Assembly: GCA_031426455.1 (NCBI GenBank)
Contig: JANPLI010000043.1
Span: 1-64,000, forward strand
Direction: 5' to 3'
Length of the DNA stretch: 64,000 bases
Source of the DNA: JANNMJ01 sp031426455
Lineage (GTDB): Bacteria > Bacteroidota > Bacteroidia > Cytophagales > Hymenobacteraceae
Shown in pieces: positions 9,225 through 17,312 of the stretch. The notes under the pieces were generated by a model that was given only the letters and a program-made list of their open reading frames with translations, was not told the DNA's origin and did not search any database. Numbering within the stretch: the first letter of the stretch is position 1; the number at the start of each line of letters is the position of its first letter. The position numbers and the translations under genes are program-made.

Positions 9225-9938
9225 TTAGCCGTTTTTCAAAATGTCAAAAATTCTTGAGTAAGCCCCTACGGAGACGCGTAGCGCATAACGACCCGGCTTC
9301 AGATTGCTGGCATCTACGTCAACCGTATTGGAACCATCGGTCAAGGTTCCTGATTTTATATCAATGCCAACTGCTGGATTATCAGCCGCATAAGCTTTGA
9401 TTGAGAGCGGCTTGGTGAGTGCGTGGTCAGCCGAACAATTGAACTTGAGGGTGAATGATGTTTCCACCGGAACCGGGTACACCAGGCATTCTGTCACGAA
9501 GCACGAGTTGGACCGGTCAAATTTGAGACCTTGGTAGGTGGTTCCGATGGAATACCCAGCGCCAAGCTGGTCCTTTATTTCCTTGGGAAGCTCATCGACC
9601 GGTTCAACTTCTTCAATACCTGACATCAAAACGGGCATATCCGCTACCGCCGCCTCAGAAATTTTGGATTTCTTTGCAGCATCTACTTTTATTTGGTCGA
9701 TAACCGCCATATCGAATACCGGTTCGGAATTGGGCTGAATAGCATTCGCGCGCGCGTAACCGCAGTTTTGCACCATATAAGTGCCGCCACCTATAAACGA
9801 GCCGTCGCTCGTGTCATATACGGCCCACGCATAAAAACAGGGACCCAGATCATTGATTATCAAAACCGGTTTTGCCTGCAAAGCAAGCGGCGCTGCAAGG
9901 CAACAGCCCAGTAGTAGCGCAATTATCTTTTTTCTCAT
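9225..9938 (-). CDS. Small secreted protein with T9SS-type C-terminal domain, function unknown
   Basis: A 237-residue protein with a clear signal peptide (MRKKIIALLLGCCLAAPLALQA). I do not recognise the middle region, which has several cysteines (CFYAW, NCGYA, NSCF, TEC). The last 85 residues look like a T9SS type A sorting domain: VYPVPVETSFTLKF, then PLSIKAYAAD, NTVDVDASNLKPGRYALRV and a final SRIFDILKNG. This suggests export across the outer membrane and surface attachment or release. It is monocistronic, with a strong terminator downstream and an AT-rich upstream region. The base composition is a little less GC-rich than its neighbours. Confidence 0.8.
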   Translation of the reverse strand: MRKKIIALLLGCCLAAPLALQAKPVLIINDLGPCFYAWAVYDTSDGSFIGGGTYMVQNCGYARANAIQPNSEPVFDMAVIDQIKVDAAKKSKISEAAVADMPVLMSGIEEVEPVDELPKEIKDQLGAGYSIGTTYQGLKFDRSNSCFVTECLVYPVPVETSFTLKFNCSADHALTKPLSIKAYAADNPAVGIDIKSGTLTDGSNTVDVDASNLKPGRYALRVSVGAYSRIFDILKNG

Positions 9939-10372
9939 AAATTATGAGGGTTTAAGTGAAAGATGCGGCAAAGCAAAAAAAAAAAATGAACCCCGCAAGC
10001 TTTGCGCGATTTTTTTTACTGCGACACTGCTCAACGGCTTATTCAACTCACGCAGAGCGCCTAAAGCGATCAGTCCGTCGCGCCTTCGCTCGTGTGTCGG
10101 GGTAGCAGTCGAAGTGTTAAACTCGCCGCACGCTTTCACCTGGCGCCTGAGCCGCCAGGACGGAGCGCGGTTGCAAATTGTCGTCACGGGCAAACGTTGC
10201 CGAGGCGCGCGCCCCTGCCGAAGCTGCGTAAGGCGCTAACCCCCGGCCACGCTGGCACCAACTTCAACCGCCGCGTGCCGTAAACGCTGCCCACGCGTCA
10301 TTTGCTGACCAAACCGGGCGGCGCGACGATTCGCCAACCCCGGCGTACGCTATTTTTACCTGATTGCTCCCC
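9939..10372. other. 434-nt intergenic region without a convincing gene
   Basis: This stretch separates divergently transcribed genes. Next to the secreted-protein gene it is AT-rich with homopolymer runs (A12 near 9977-9989, T8 near 10010). The rest is GC-rich and only holds short frames with no recognisable start context. I see no tRNA fold, riboswitch or repeat family. Confidence 0.6.
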
Positions 10373-11134
10373 ATGCGTTTCTCGTTTCTTTTTGCGGTTC
10401 GTCCGCTGGCAGGGCTGGTGGCCGCTGCCTCGCTGGCGTTGATGGCACCGGCCTGTTCGTCGTCGCGCCCGGCGGTACACCCTGGCGAGACTGATGCAGC
10501 CGACATCGCCCGTCACAAGCTCCAAAGCAAGCTGCTGACCCGCCTGACCAAGCTGATGGAGGGCAATTATTCGTCGGCCACGGCGGCGTCCAATGACCGT
10601 ACGATTCAGGACCGCCGCCTGCACCTGCACCGCATCTGGCGCAACCGCGATGCTTCCGCCGAGGGAATTTATTTCTACGTCGAGGAAGCCGCCGCCGCTA
10701 CGACCGGTAAGCCCGACCGTCAGCAAATCTGGCTCGTGCGCCTGCGGCCCCAGGACGACAAGCTCGAAACCGTCTTCTATAACCTGCGCGGCCCGAAACG
10801 CTTTGTGGGCCAATGGAAAGATAAAAACGCCTTTGCGGGTCTGACGCCCGATTCGCTCACCGTTCAGGCGGGCTGCAGTATCGTGTTCGTGCAAAATGGC
10901 GACGGCTTCCGGGGCGTCACGGAGCCACGCGCCTGCCCGACGAATCAGGAAGGCGCCCAGTACACCACCACCGATATCACCTTCGCGCCCAACCAACTCA
11001 TTCGCTGGGATCGGGGCTTTGATGGCGCCGACCGCCTGGTCTGGGGACCGATTCAGGGCGGCATCCCGTACGAGCGCGAAGGCAAGCGCGCCGCCCCTAA
11101 ATCGAGCGACCCACCTACGCGCAGTAAGGCGTAA
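10373..11134 (+). CDS. CpcT/CpeT-family chromophore-lyase-like lipoprotein
   Basis: A 253-residue protein from ATG at 10373; a TTG 9 nt upstream is less likely. The N-terminus MRFSFLFAVRPLAGLVAAAS...APAC gives a lipoprotein signal with Cys28. The rest follows the CpcT/CpeT pattern: KLMEGNYSSATAASND, LHRIWR, IYFYVEEAAA, RQQIWLVRLRP, the LETVFYNLRGPKRFVGQW block, LTPDSLTVQAGCSIVF, FRGVTEPRACP, and IRWDRGFD...VWGPIQGGIPYER. In cyanobacteria the family attaches bilins to phycobiliproteins. No phycobiliprotein is expected here, so the true ligand is unknown. It stands alone, convergent with ypdA. Confidence 0.85.
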   Translation: MRFSFLFAVRPLAGLVAAASLALMAPACSSSRPAVHPGETDAADIARHKLQSKLLTRLTKLMEGNYSSATAASNDRTIQDRRLHLHRIWRNRDASAEGIYFYVEEAAAATTGKPDRQQIWLVRLRPQDDKLETVFYNLRGPKRFVGQWKDKNAFAGLTPDSLTVQAGCSIVFVQNGDGFRGVTEPRACPTNQEGAQYTTTDITFAPNQLIRWDRGFDGADRLVWGPIQGGIPYEREGKRAAPKSSDPPTRSKA

Positions 11135-11165
11135 ACCGATGGTCGGCGCGCCTACTGTGCAGTAA

Positions 11166-12161
11166 TTATTGCGCTGCCATATGCCGCGCAATCACCTGCG
11201 CGTGGTGGCGGCCGTTTTCGATGAACCACCGGCTGGTGGCGCGCCCGCCGCAGACCGTACCGGCCACGTACACGCCGGGGCGGCGGGTCTGGTGCGTGGC
11301 CGCGTCGAAGGCGGGCGGCGCGGCGGGGTCGGCTTCGTCGAGCGGAACGCCGAGCGCGGTCAGGAGCGAATAATCGGGCTGGTAGCCGGTCAGGGCGTAC
11401 ACGAATTCGGCGGGTAATGTCTGTAAGCCACTGGGTGTCTGTACGTCGGCTTCGGTGGGGCGAATGGCCGTCAGGGTGCTTTGGTAATGCGCCCCAATTT
11501 TACCTTCGGCAATGCGGTTCACGAGGTCGGGCCGAATCCAGTACTTGACGGATTCGGAAAGCGCCGCGCCGCGAATAATCATCGTGACCTCGGCGCCGGC
11601 GCGGGCCAGCGCGAGGGCAGCTTTGGCAGCGGAATTTTTAGCGCCAATCACCAGCCCGCGCTGCCCGACGTGGGCGTAAGGTTCGCGGTAATAATGGCTG
11701 ACGTGCGGCAGTTCCTCGCCGGGGATGCCAAGGGGCACCGGCACGTCGAAAAAGCCGGTAGCCACTACCACGTTCCGGGCGCGGAGCGGCGGCCGGTCGG
11801 GGCGGTCGGTGGATAGCTGAAACTGGCCGCGCTCGCCGCGCAGCCCAAGTACGCGCTCGTAGAGGCGCAGCGGCAGGTTTTCGGCCTGGGCCACGCGGCG
11901 GTAATAATCCAGGCCGTCTTCGCGGCGGGGTTTGTAGTGGGCCGTAGGGAAGGGGTGCGCGCCGATTTCGAGCAGTTCCGGCGTCGAAAAAAACTCCATC
12001 TGGTGCGGGTAGCCCACGATGGAATTCACCAGCGCGCCTTTTTCCACCACCACCACCGTCAGGCCCGCGCGTTGGGCTTCGAGGGCGCAGGCCAGCCCCA
12101 CCGGGCCCGCGCCGATGACGGCGACATCAATCATTAAATCAGGCGCTAAGGCTGCGGTCAT
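11166..12161 (-). CDS. ypdA: YpdA-family FAD/NAD(P)-dependent oxidoreductase (putative bacillithiol disulfide reductase)
   Basis: A 331-residue flavoprotein with an FAD-binding Rossmann motif (VAVIGAGPVGLACALEAQRAG), a second nucleotide fold (LVIGAKNSAAKAALALARAGAEV) and the C-terminal FAD motif (GVYVAGTVCGG). The phrase NSIVGYPHQMEFFSTPELLEIG after strand 2 is typical of YpdA/Bdr, which lacks the CxxC of thioredoxin reductases and reduces bacillithiol disulfide in Firmicutes. Whether this organism makes bacillithiol cannot be told from the window. ATG at 12161; an inner ATG at 12134 (MIDVAVIG) is also possible. Convergent with the CpcT-like gene. Confidence 0.88.
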   Translation of the reverse strand: MTAALAPDLMIDVAVIGAGPVGLACALEAQRAGLTVVVVEKGALVNSIVGYPHQMEFFSTPELLEIGAHPFPTAHYKPRREDGLDYYRRVAQAENLPLRLYERVLGLRGERGQFQLSTDRPDRPPLRARNVVVATGFFDVPVPLGIPGEELPHVSHYYREPYAHVGQRGLVIGAKNSAAKAALALARAGAEVTMIIRGAALSESVKYWIRPDLVNRIAEGKIGAHYQSTLTAIRPTEADVQTPSGLQTLPAEFVYALTGYQPDYSLLTALGVPLDEADPAAPPAFDAATHQTRRPGVYVAGTVCGGRATSRWFIENGRHHAQVIARHMAAQ

Positions 12162-12262
12162 CGAAAAAGTCTGAAGGAGGTGCGCCAGCGTCGGGTGCCG
12201 CCGGGTGGGCCGTTCCGCCGGGTGACGGACCTGCCAAACCCCCCAGCGGCCGATTTGGTCAC

Positions 12263-12295
12263 AAAAAAACCACCCGCAATGCGAGTGGCCTTTTT
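12263..12295 (-). terminator. Rho-independent terminator after the PspC/GIN gene
   Basis: Stem CCACTCGCA/TGCGGGTGG flanked by T-runs on both strands (ACAAAAAAACC on the left, CCTTTTT on the right). It lies about 70 nt after the stop of the 12365-15046 gene and in front of ypdA, so it probably insulates the two transcription units. Confidence 0.8.
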
Positions 12296-12364
12296 CGTGA
12301 TTCCAGAGAATGGAAACAAGGGGGTTCGGACGGCGGCGCCGAGCGCACAGTCGTCGTTGCTATC

Positions 12365-15046
12365 TTATTCGGTATCCGTGTCTTCGTCTGACGCGTCGTC
12401 GCTGCTGTCGTTATCGTCGTCGCTGGTAGCGGCTTCATCGTCGTCGGCGCGTTGCACGGTGCCGGCACCGCTATGGTCGCGCCGCACGTTGGCGGGCTGG
12501 CCGTAGTAAGTGATGTGCGCCGCGCCTGAAGCATCAGCGCGCAGGGAACCGGTGGCCCGGACGGTGGCGCGGGCGGCGCCGTTGGCTTCCACATCCACAT
12601 CGGTGGCTTGCAGCTTGGCGGCGCGTAGTTCGGCGGCGCCGCTGAGTTCGCCGCTCAGGCGGGGTGTGGTGCCGGTCAGCAGCAGGTGGGCCGCGCCGCT
12701 AAGGTCCACGTTGAGCGGTGAGCCGGAGCCGTCGAAGCGAAGCCAGGCGGCGCCGGACTGTTCGATCTTTACGTCGTCGCTATCCTGAAAGCCGGCCACA
12801 TCGGCGCGGGTGGCGCCATTCAGGTCGAGGCCGCGTAGGGTGGGCATTTCCACTTCCACCAGCACGGCGTTGCGGCGCGAAGAGTGCCAGCCCCGGAAGC
12901 CGATGCTGGATTTCGAGCGAATTTCCAGCGTCTGGCCGCTGCGTTCCACCACGAGGCGGTCCAGTTCGGCCTGCGAGCCGCGGGCCGTGATCCGGAAAGT
13001 GTCGCCCCGGCGAATCCGTACCTGGTAGGCACCCGTGGCTTCGATGCGCTCGAAGCCCGACTCGGTGAACTTGCGGCTTGGAGCGCTGGCGGCGGGTTCG
13101 CGTAGCTTGTAGCTGCCGGTGCTGAAGTCGGGCAGTTGGATGTGGATATGTTCGCCGTTCACATCGACGTCGAACTGGCCGTCGTCGTCAGCATCGTCGT
13201 TTTCGTCATCGGCCAGCGTGGTTTCGGGGCCGCTGACCAGTTTGAAGCGGCCGTTCTCCACCGTGAAAAGGCGCTTGTCGTTCTGATTGTCGCGGCTGTA
13301 ACGGTTGTCATACACGGCGTCGTCGAGCATATCCGTGAAATTGGGCATCAGGCGATAGCGGTGGCTGGCGGGTAGGCTCAGCGCCAAACGTACTTCCTGC
13401 TGACGCCAGGCGGCACCGGAGCGAAACCGGAAGTTGTAAGGCAGCAACAGAAGGGAGTCGGTGAGGGTGGCGCGATACTCCACCTGGCCGGCGGCTTGGC
13501 GGGCCGCCGCATCGGTGGCGCCGTGGGCGCGGACCTGCACCGTAAGGCGCAGGGCCTGACCCGAATCTGTTCGTAGCACCGTTAAATGTTCCGGACGGAG
13601 GTCAAAATCGTCCGCTTCGTGCGCTGTGGCATCCAGCACCACGATGCGGCTGGCGGGGGCGGCAAATTCCTGCCGGGTGCTGACTTCGGCGCGTTCGCGG
13701 AAATCGGCTTTCAGGCGGGCAAAGGCGGCGCCGAGCGTCAGCAGGGCCAGCAGCCAGATGCCGAATAGGCTCAGGCGGGATGAGGTGGTCAGGATGGGGC
13801 GCTTGATGAAGATGCGCACCGCTGCCAGCAGCAGCGAGAGTGTAGGGATCAGGAAGACTACAAAGCCAGCGGCCAAACCCCAGACCGGCAGCGTATTACG
13901 TAGCAGTTCGGCGGGGATGTCGCCGGTATGTACCCAGCCGCCGTCGGGGAAGGCCCCCAGCACCACGCCCAGCACGGCGCCTACGGCCACCAGCAGGGCT
14001 AGGGCCACGATCAGCATAATCAGGGCCGCGAAACCGGCCACCAGCGTGAAGAGGAACCGAAAAATCGGTGCCACCGACGAGCCCACCGACCGCAGGTTTT
14101 CCTGCACCACGCGCGCCCGGCCGGCGCCCAGGGGCCCGCCTTCAGCCTGCATCTGGCTTAGGTTCGAGAGCGTGACGTCCTCGCCGCGCATCTCCAGGCG
14201 GTCGGTCAGGGTGCGGGCTTCTGGTACCACCAGCCACAGCACCAGGTAGAGCAAAAAGCCCGTGCCGAAGCCCAGCAGCAGCACCACAAAGGCCACACGC
14301 ACGAGCGTCACATCGACGCGCAGGTAGTGCGCCAAGCCCGCCGCCACGCCGCCCACGGAGCCGGCCTGCGTATCGCGGAACAGTTTCCGGCCTGCGCCGG
14401 GGCCGCGCGTGTCGGGGCCGCCGGGCAGCGTCAGGCCTACGCGTTTGGGCATCACGAGCCACAGGATGAAGTAGGTCAGGACGCTGATGCCGCCGAAGTT
14501 GATGCTGAAATGGCGATCCAGGTCGCCGAAAGGCCCCGTGTTGAGCAGCGCCGTCAGCACGAAGGCCAGGCGGAACCAGAGCGGATTGACGTTGAAGTAA
14601 TGACCCAGGCCAGCGGCTACGCCCGCCACTTTCTTGTTCGTTTCGTCGCGGAAAAGTTGGCGCGGCGCGGCGGGGTCGGTCGTTGATTCCGCTGAACCGG
14701 CTGCTGAACCGGCTGCCTGGCTGGCGCCTGGGCCCGTTTGGCGGCTATTACGGTCAGCTTCGCCGTCTTCATCTTCTGCGTCGGCGGCGGCAAAGTCGGC
14801 CACGGAGCCGAGTTGGGCCGTGACGGCTTCCACGTCGGCGAGGCCGATCACCTGGTTCGAGGGCGTCAGGCGGGCCGTGAACAGCTCGGCTATGCGGGCT
14901 TCGATATCGGCCACGATTTCCTCGTGCCCGGCCTGACGGGCGAAGTGCGCCTTCACGTCGGCCAGGTAGCGGCGCAGGACTTCAAAACCGTCTTCTTCGA
15001 TGTGAAAGACGAGGCCCTGCAAATTGATGCTGATGCTCTTTTTCAT
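12365..15046 (-). CDS. PspC-domain and GIN/DUF2807-domain membrane protein
   Basis: An 893-residue protein. Residues 1-90 form the N-terminal module found in Bacteroidota PspC proteins (SINLQGLVFHIEEDGFEVL). Two PspC domains follow: KLF-type RQLFRDETNKKVAGVAAGL near 130 and RKLFRDTQAGSVGGVAAGL near 215, each with a membrane helix. More hydrophobic segments occur between about 320 and 450. The C-terminal third is a DUF2807/GIN beta-helix-like domain (FERIEATGAYQVRIRRGD, LRGLDLNGATRADVAGF, LSGAAELRAAKL). An acidic patch (about 625-640) and an Asp/Ser/Thr-rich tail of about 30 residues stand out. It probably senses or responds to envelope stress; the exact role is unknown. It sits 28 nt after padR, in one operon. 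Confidence 0.88.
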   Translation of the reverse strand: MKKSISINLQGLVFHIEEDGFEVLRRYLADVKAHFARQAGHEEIVADIEARIAELFTARLTPSNQVIGLADVEAVTAQLGSVADFAAADAEDEDGEADRNSRQTGPGASQAAGSAAGSAESTTDPAAPRQLFRDETNKKVAGVAAGLGHYFNVNPLWFRLAFVLTALLNTGPFGDLDRHFSINFGGISVLTYFILWLVMPKRVGLTLPGGPDTRGPGAGRKLFRDTQAGSVGGVAAGLAHYLRVDVTLVRVAFVVLLLGFGTGFLLYLVLWLVVPEARTLTDRLEMRGEDVTLSNLSQMQAEGGPLGAGRARVVQENLRSVGSSVAPIFRFLFTLVAGFAALIMLIVALALLVAVGAVLGVVLGAFPDGGWVHTGDIPAELLRNTLPVWGLAAGFVVFLIPTLSLLLAAVRIFIKRPILTTSSRLSLFGIWLLALLTLGAAFARLKADFRERAEVSTRQEFAAPASRIVVLDATAHEADDFDLRPEHLTVLRTDSGQALRLTVQVRAHGATDAAARQAAGQVEYRATLTDSLLLLPYNFRFRSGAAWRQQEVRLALSLPASHRYRLMPNFTDMLDDAVYDNRYSRDNQNDKRLFTVENGRFKLVSGPETTLADDENDDADDDGQFDVDVNGEHIHIQLPDFSTGSYKLREPAASAPSRKFTESGFERIEATGAYQVRIRRGDTFRITARGSQAELDRLVVERSGQTLEIRSKSSIGFRGWHSSRRNAVLVEVEMPTLRGLDLNGATRADVAGFQDSDDVKIEQSGAAWLRFDGSGSPLNVDLSGAAHLLLTGTTPRLSGELSGAAELRAAKLQATDVDVEANGAARATVRATGSLRADASGAAHITYYGQPANVRRDHSGAGTVQRADDDEAATSDDDNDSSDDASDEDTDTE

Positions 15047-15074
15047 TGTCTGGAATAGGGAAAGGGGGAGAGCG

Positions 15075-15467
15075 TTAGGAGAGATCGGAATCAGTGAATG
15101 GGGTAGGAGCGGGGGCCGGCGGCAAAGCTTTGGCGGCAGCCGGATGCTGCTGAATGATGAGAATCGAGGAGACCATTTCGCTCCAGGTCTGGCGCAGGGT
15201 GCTCAGAAACAGGCGCCCGCTTTCGGTGAGGGCGTAGTACTTGCGGGGCGGGCCGGAGACCGATTCCACCCAGGCGTAATCGAGCAGGCCGGCGTTTTTG
15301 AGGCGGGTGAGCAGCGGGTAAAGGGTGCCCTCTACGACCAGCATCCGGGCAGCTGTCAGTTCGCCCAGCATATCGGAAGCGTAGGTCTGGCCACGCCCGA
15401 TGATTTCGAGGATGCAGAATTCCAGAATGCCCTTGCGCATCTGAACCTGCGTGTTTTCGACTTTCAT
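15075..15467 (-). CDS. PadR-family transcriptional regulator
   Basis: A 130-residue winged-helix repressor. The domain covers residues 10-100: LEFCILEIIGRGQTYASDM, then VVEGTLYPLLTRLKNAGLLDY (recognition helix) and SGPPRKYYALTESGRLFL (wing). The gene precedes the PspC/GIN gene by 28 nt, and this padR-pspC pairing is common in Bacteroidota, where it regulates the membrane protein. A 14-bp palindrome inside the only good upstream promoter (15652-15683) suggests autoregulation. The effector is unknown. Confidence 0.92.
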   Translation of the reverse strand: MKVENTQVQMRKGILEFCILEIIGRGQTYASDMLGELTAARMLVVEGTLYPLLTRLKNAGLLDYAWVESVSGPPRKYYALTESGRLFLSTLRQTWSEMVSSILIIQQHPAAAKALPPAPAPTPFTDSDLS

Positions 15468-15651
15468 ATCCGAAGAAGAAGTAAGAGGGTGGAGGGAACG
15501 AGTAAAAGCGTAAGGTACCGGGCGAGCACGGGTACTGGGTGGTAGTAGGTACTTGGTATCACAAGGTAGTGGTAGGAAAAAAAAGGCCGCAAGGCCACTG
15601 AGTAAAGGGAAAAGCGAGCGTCCGGACAGGCTTTGTGCTGAATGAACGGGT

Positions 15652-15683
15652 CAAAGGTACGTGCCTAGTACTAGGCGATGCAA
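15652..15683 (-). promoter_or_regulatory. padR operon promoter with palindromic operator
   Basis: Minus strand: a -33 TTG (15683-15681), 21 nt of spacer, then an exact -7 box TACCTTTG (15659-15652). The spacer holds the perfect palindrome GCCTAGTACTAGGC (15663-15676). Further TACT/AGTA-like half-sites occur in the leader (15510-15570). The leader to the padR ATG is about 185 nt. The layout fits repressor binding between the two promoter elements. Confidence 0.7.
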
Positions 15684-15705
15684 GGTACTGGTTGAAAAAT
15701 TTTGA

Positions 15706-16950
15706 TCAAACCCCGTTTTTTGGCTCCCAGCGGGCTTTCAGCCGCAAAAAAAAGTTTTCGAAGCCGTAGTAAGAGGCGGCCGAGACGCTCAAAACCACCG
15801 CCACGTAAGCCAGCAGTGCCCCTGCTTCCCACGGGGCCGACCCGCCCAGGCGCCCCGCTACCCAGACCGGCACCGCCGTCAGGGCAATATGCCAAACGTA
15901 AATGCCGTAGGAAATCCGGCCCACCCACACCGCCGGGCTGTTGGCCAACAGACGCTGCGCCCGCCCGCTGCCGGCCTGCGCCCAGAGCAGTAGCAGCGCG
16001 CTCAGCCCATTGACCCAGCTGAACGTCAGCGCCCAGCGCATTCGCAGCCACGCGGGGCCGTCGGTAGGCGCGTACCGGAACTGTTTGAGCGGATGGTCGA
16101 AACCAAGCGAAGTGAGCGGCGGCAGTTCCGGCGCGTGCAGCGCCCGCAGCCAGAGCCAGTGGCCCAGGTTCCAGGTCAGCGCGCCGACCAGCGCCAGCAA
16201 AAGCCACCGGCCGGGGTGCTGCAGTCGGGCGCCCCGGCCCAGGCCCAGCAGCCCGCCGAGCGCCAGCGCGTCGAGGTGCGATGGCGTGATGGCGACCAGT
16301 ACCGCCCCCGCTCGGCCCAGGCTGGTGGTATGCAGCCGCAGTACTTCGCCCAATCCGGCGCGTCCCACGGGCGCCGCCACTACGGCCAGCAGCAGCAAGC
16401 GCGGCAACCACCGGACGGGCACGAGCCAGACCAGCAGCGGAAAGAGCAGATAATACTGCTCCTCCACCGCCAGCGACCAGAGGTGGCCGTAAAACCGGTG
16501 GTAGAACGCCGTGCCCACCGCCACGGGACCGGGCGCTGGCGGCGCGAGTAATACTTCGCGCCAGTTCTGTAGGTACGTCAGCAGCAGTGCTGTCGAGTGT
16601 CGTAACTCGCTGGATGTGCTCCAGTCGCCCCAGGCTACGGCCAGCGCCAGCGTCAGCCCCAGGTAGAGGTAGTAGAGGGGGAAGATGCGCAACGTTCGGC
16701 GGGCGTAAAAGGCTGCCAGGTAGGAGCGGAGGGTCGCCCGTTCGGGGCCATCCGGGCCGCGCGCGGCCACCAGGATGCGCGTAATCAGCAGCCCGCTCAA
16801 CACGAAGAACAGGTTCACGCCCGCCCAGCCGAAAGGCAGCGCCAGTCGGGGCAGCGGCCAGTGCATCAGCAGCACCAATGTGACGGCCAGTGCCCGGACA
16901 CCGTCGAAGGGGCGGATATAGGGCCGGGCGGAAAGAGGCTGCGACGACAT
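15706..16950 (-). CDS. Membrane acyltransferase, OafA/YrhL (Acyl_transf_3) family
   Basis: A 414-residue polytopic protein from ATG at 16950; a start 9 nt upstream is possible but less natural. Typical elements: RPFDGVRALAVTLVLLMHW with the conserved His in the first helix, GVNLFFVLSGLLITRIL, the ARRTLRIFPLYYLYL block with catalytic Arg, and WSLAVEEQYYLLFPLLVW. About ten hydrophobic helices follow. The family moves acyl groups onto surface glycans or antibiotics in the inner membrane; the acceptor here is unknown. A CAATTTTG box lies 6 nt before the ATG. The stop is just upstream of the padR promoter. Confidence 0.92.
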   Translation of the reverse strand: MSSQPLSARPYIRPFDGVRALAVTLVLLMHWPLPRLALPFGWAGVNLFFVLSGLLITRILVAARGPDGPERATLRSYLAAFYARRTLRIFPLYYLYLGLTLALAVAWGDWSTSSELRHSTALLLTYLQNWREVLLAPPAPGPVAVGTAFYHRFYGHLWSLAVEEQYYLLFPLLVWLVPVRWLPRLLLLAVVAAPVGRAGLGEVLRLHTTSLGRAGAVLVAITPSHLDALALGGLLGLGRGARLQHPGRWLLLALVGALTWNLGHWLWLRALHAPELPPLTSLGFDHPLKQFRYAPTDGPAWLRMRWALTFSWVNGLSALLLLWAQAGSGRAQRLLANSPAVWVGRISYGIYVWHIALTAVPVWVAGRLGGSAPWEAGALLAYVAVVLSVSAASYYGFENFFLRLKARWEPKNGV

Positions 16951-16956
16951 TGCCCA

Positions 16957-16964
16957 CAAAATTG
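16957..16964 (-). promoter_or_regulatory. -7-like box CAATTTTG before the acyltransferase gene
   Basis: One mismatch to TAnnTTTG, ending 6 nt before the ATG, which predicts a leaderless transcript. Confidence 0.3.
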
Positions 16965-17148
16965 GCCTGCCGGGCGCCTCCGCTACTGACCTGCCGGCTG
17001 GTCAGCCCTTCGCCTGCGTGCTTCATCCGTCCGTCGATCCGCCAACATTCGGCGGCGTTCGTGGTCTCTTCGGGGGCGTTGGGCGGCTGCCTTTTGGTTT
17101 CCGGCCCGCAGCGGGTTGAGCGTGAAGCGTGCAGCCCGTCGGAAGCCG

Positions 17149-17156
17149 TAATTTTG
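17149..17156 (+). promoter_or_regulatory. -7 box TAATTTTG upstream of porV2-like gene
   Basis: Exact match to TAnnTTTG, about 156 nt upstream of the ATG at 17313. No well-spaced -33 TTG was found. The long leader contains C/T-rich sequence and no obvious hairpin. Confidence 0.4.
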
Positions 17157-17312
17157 TCGGCACTAAGCATAATTCCACCCGGATTTTTTTTTCGTAGCGC
17201 GGACGTTAATCGGCCGCACCACCGTTGGGGGGGAGCGGGCGGCCCCCTGATTTTTCGGTTTACGTCCGCCGTTTTGCTTATTGCCTTTCCGACTTTTCTC
17301 CTTTTTTCGTTG

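Noticed and set aside
10298..11191. A 297-codon minus-strand frame opposite the CpcT-like gene
   Set aside because: Antisense to a gene with a full family pattern and lipoprotein signal; no motifs of its own.
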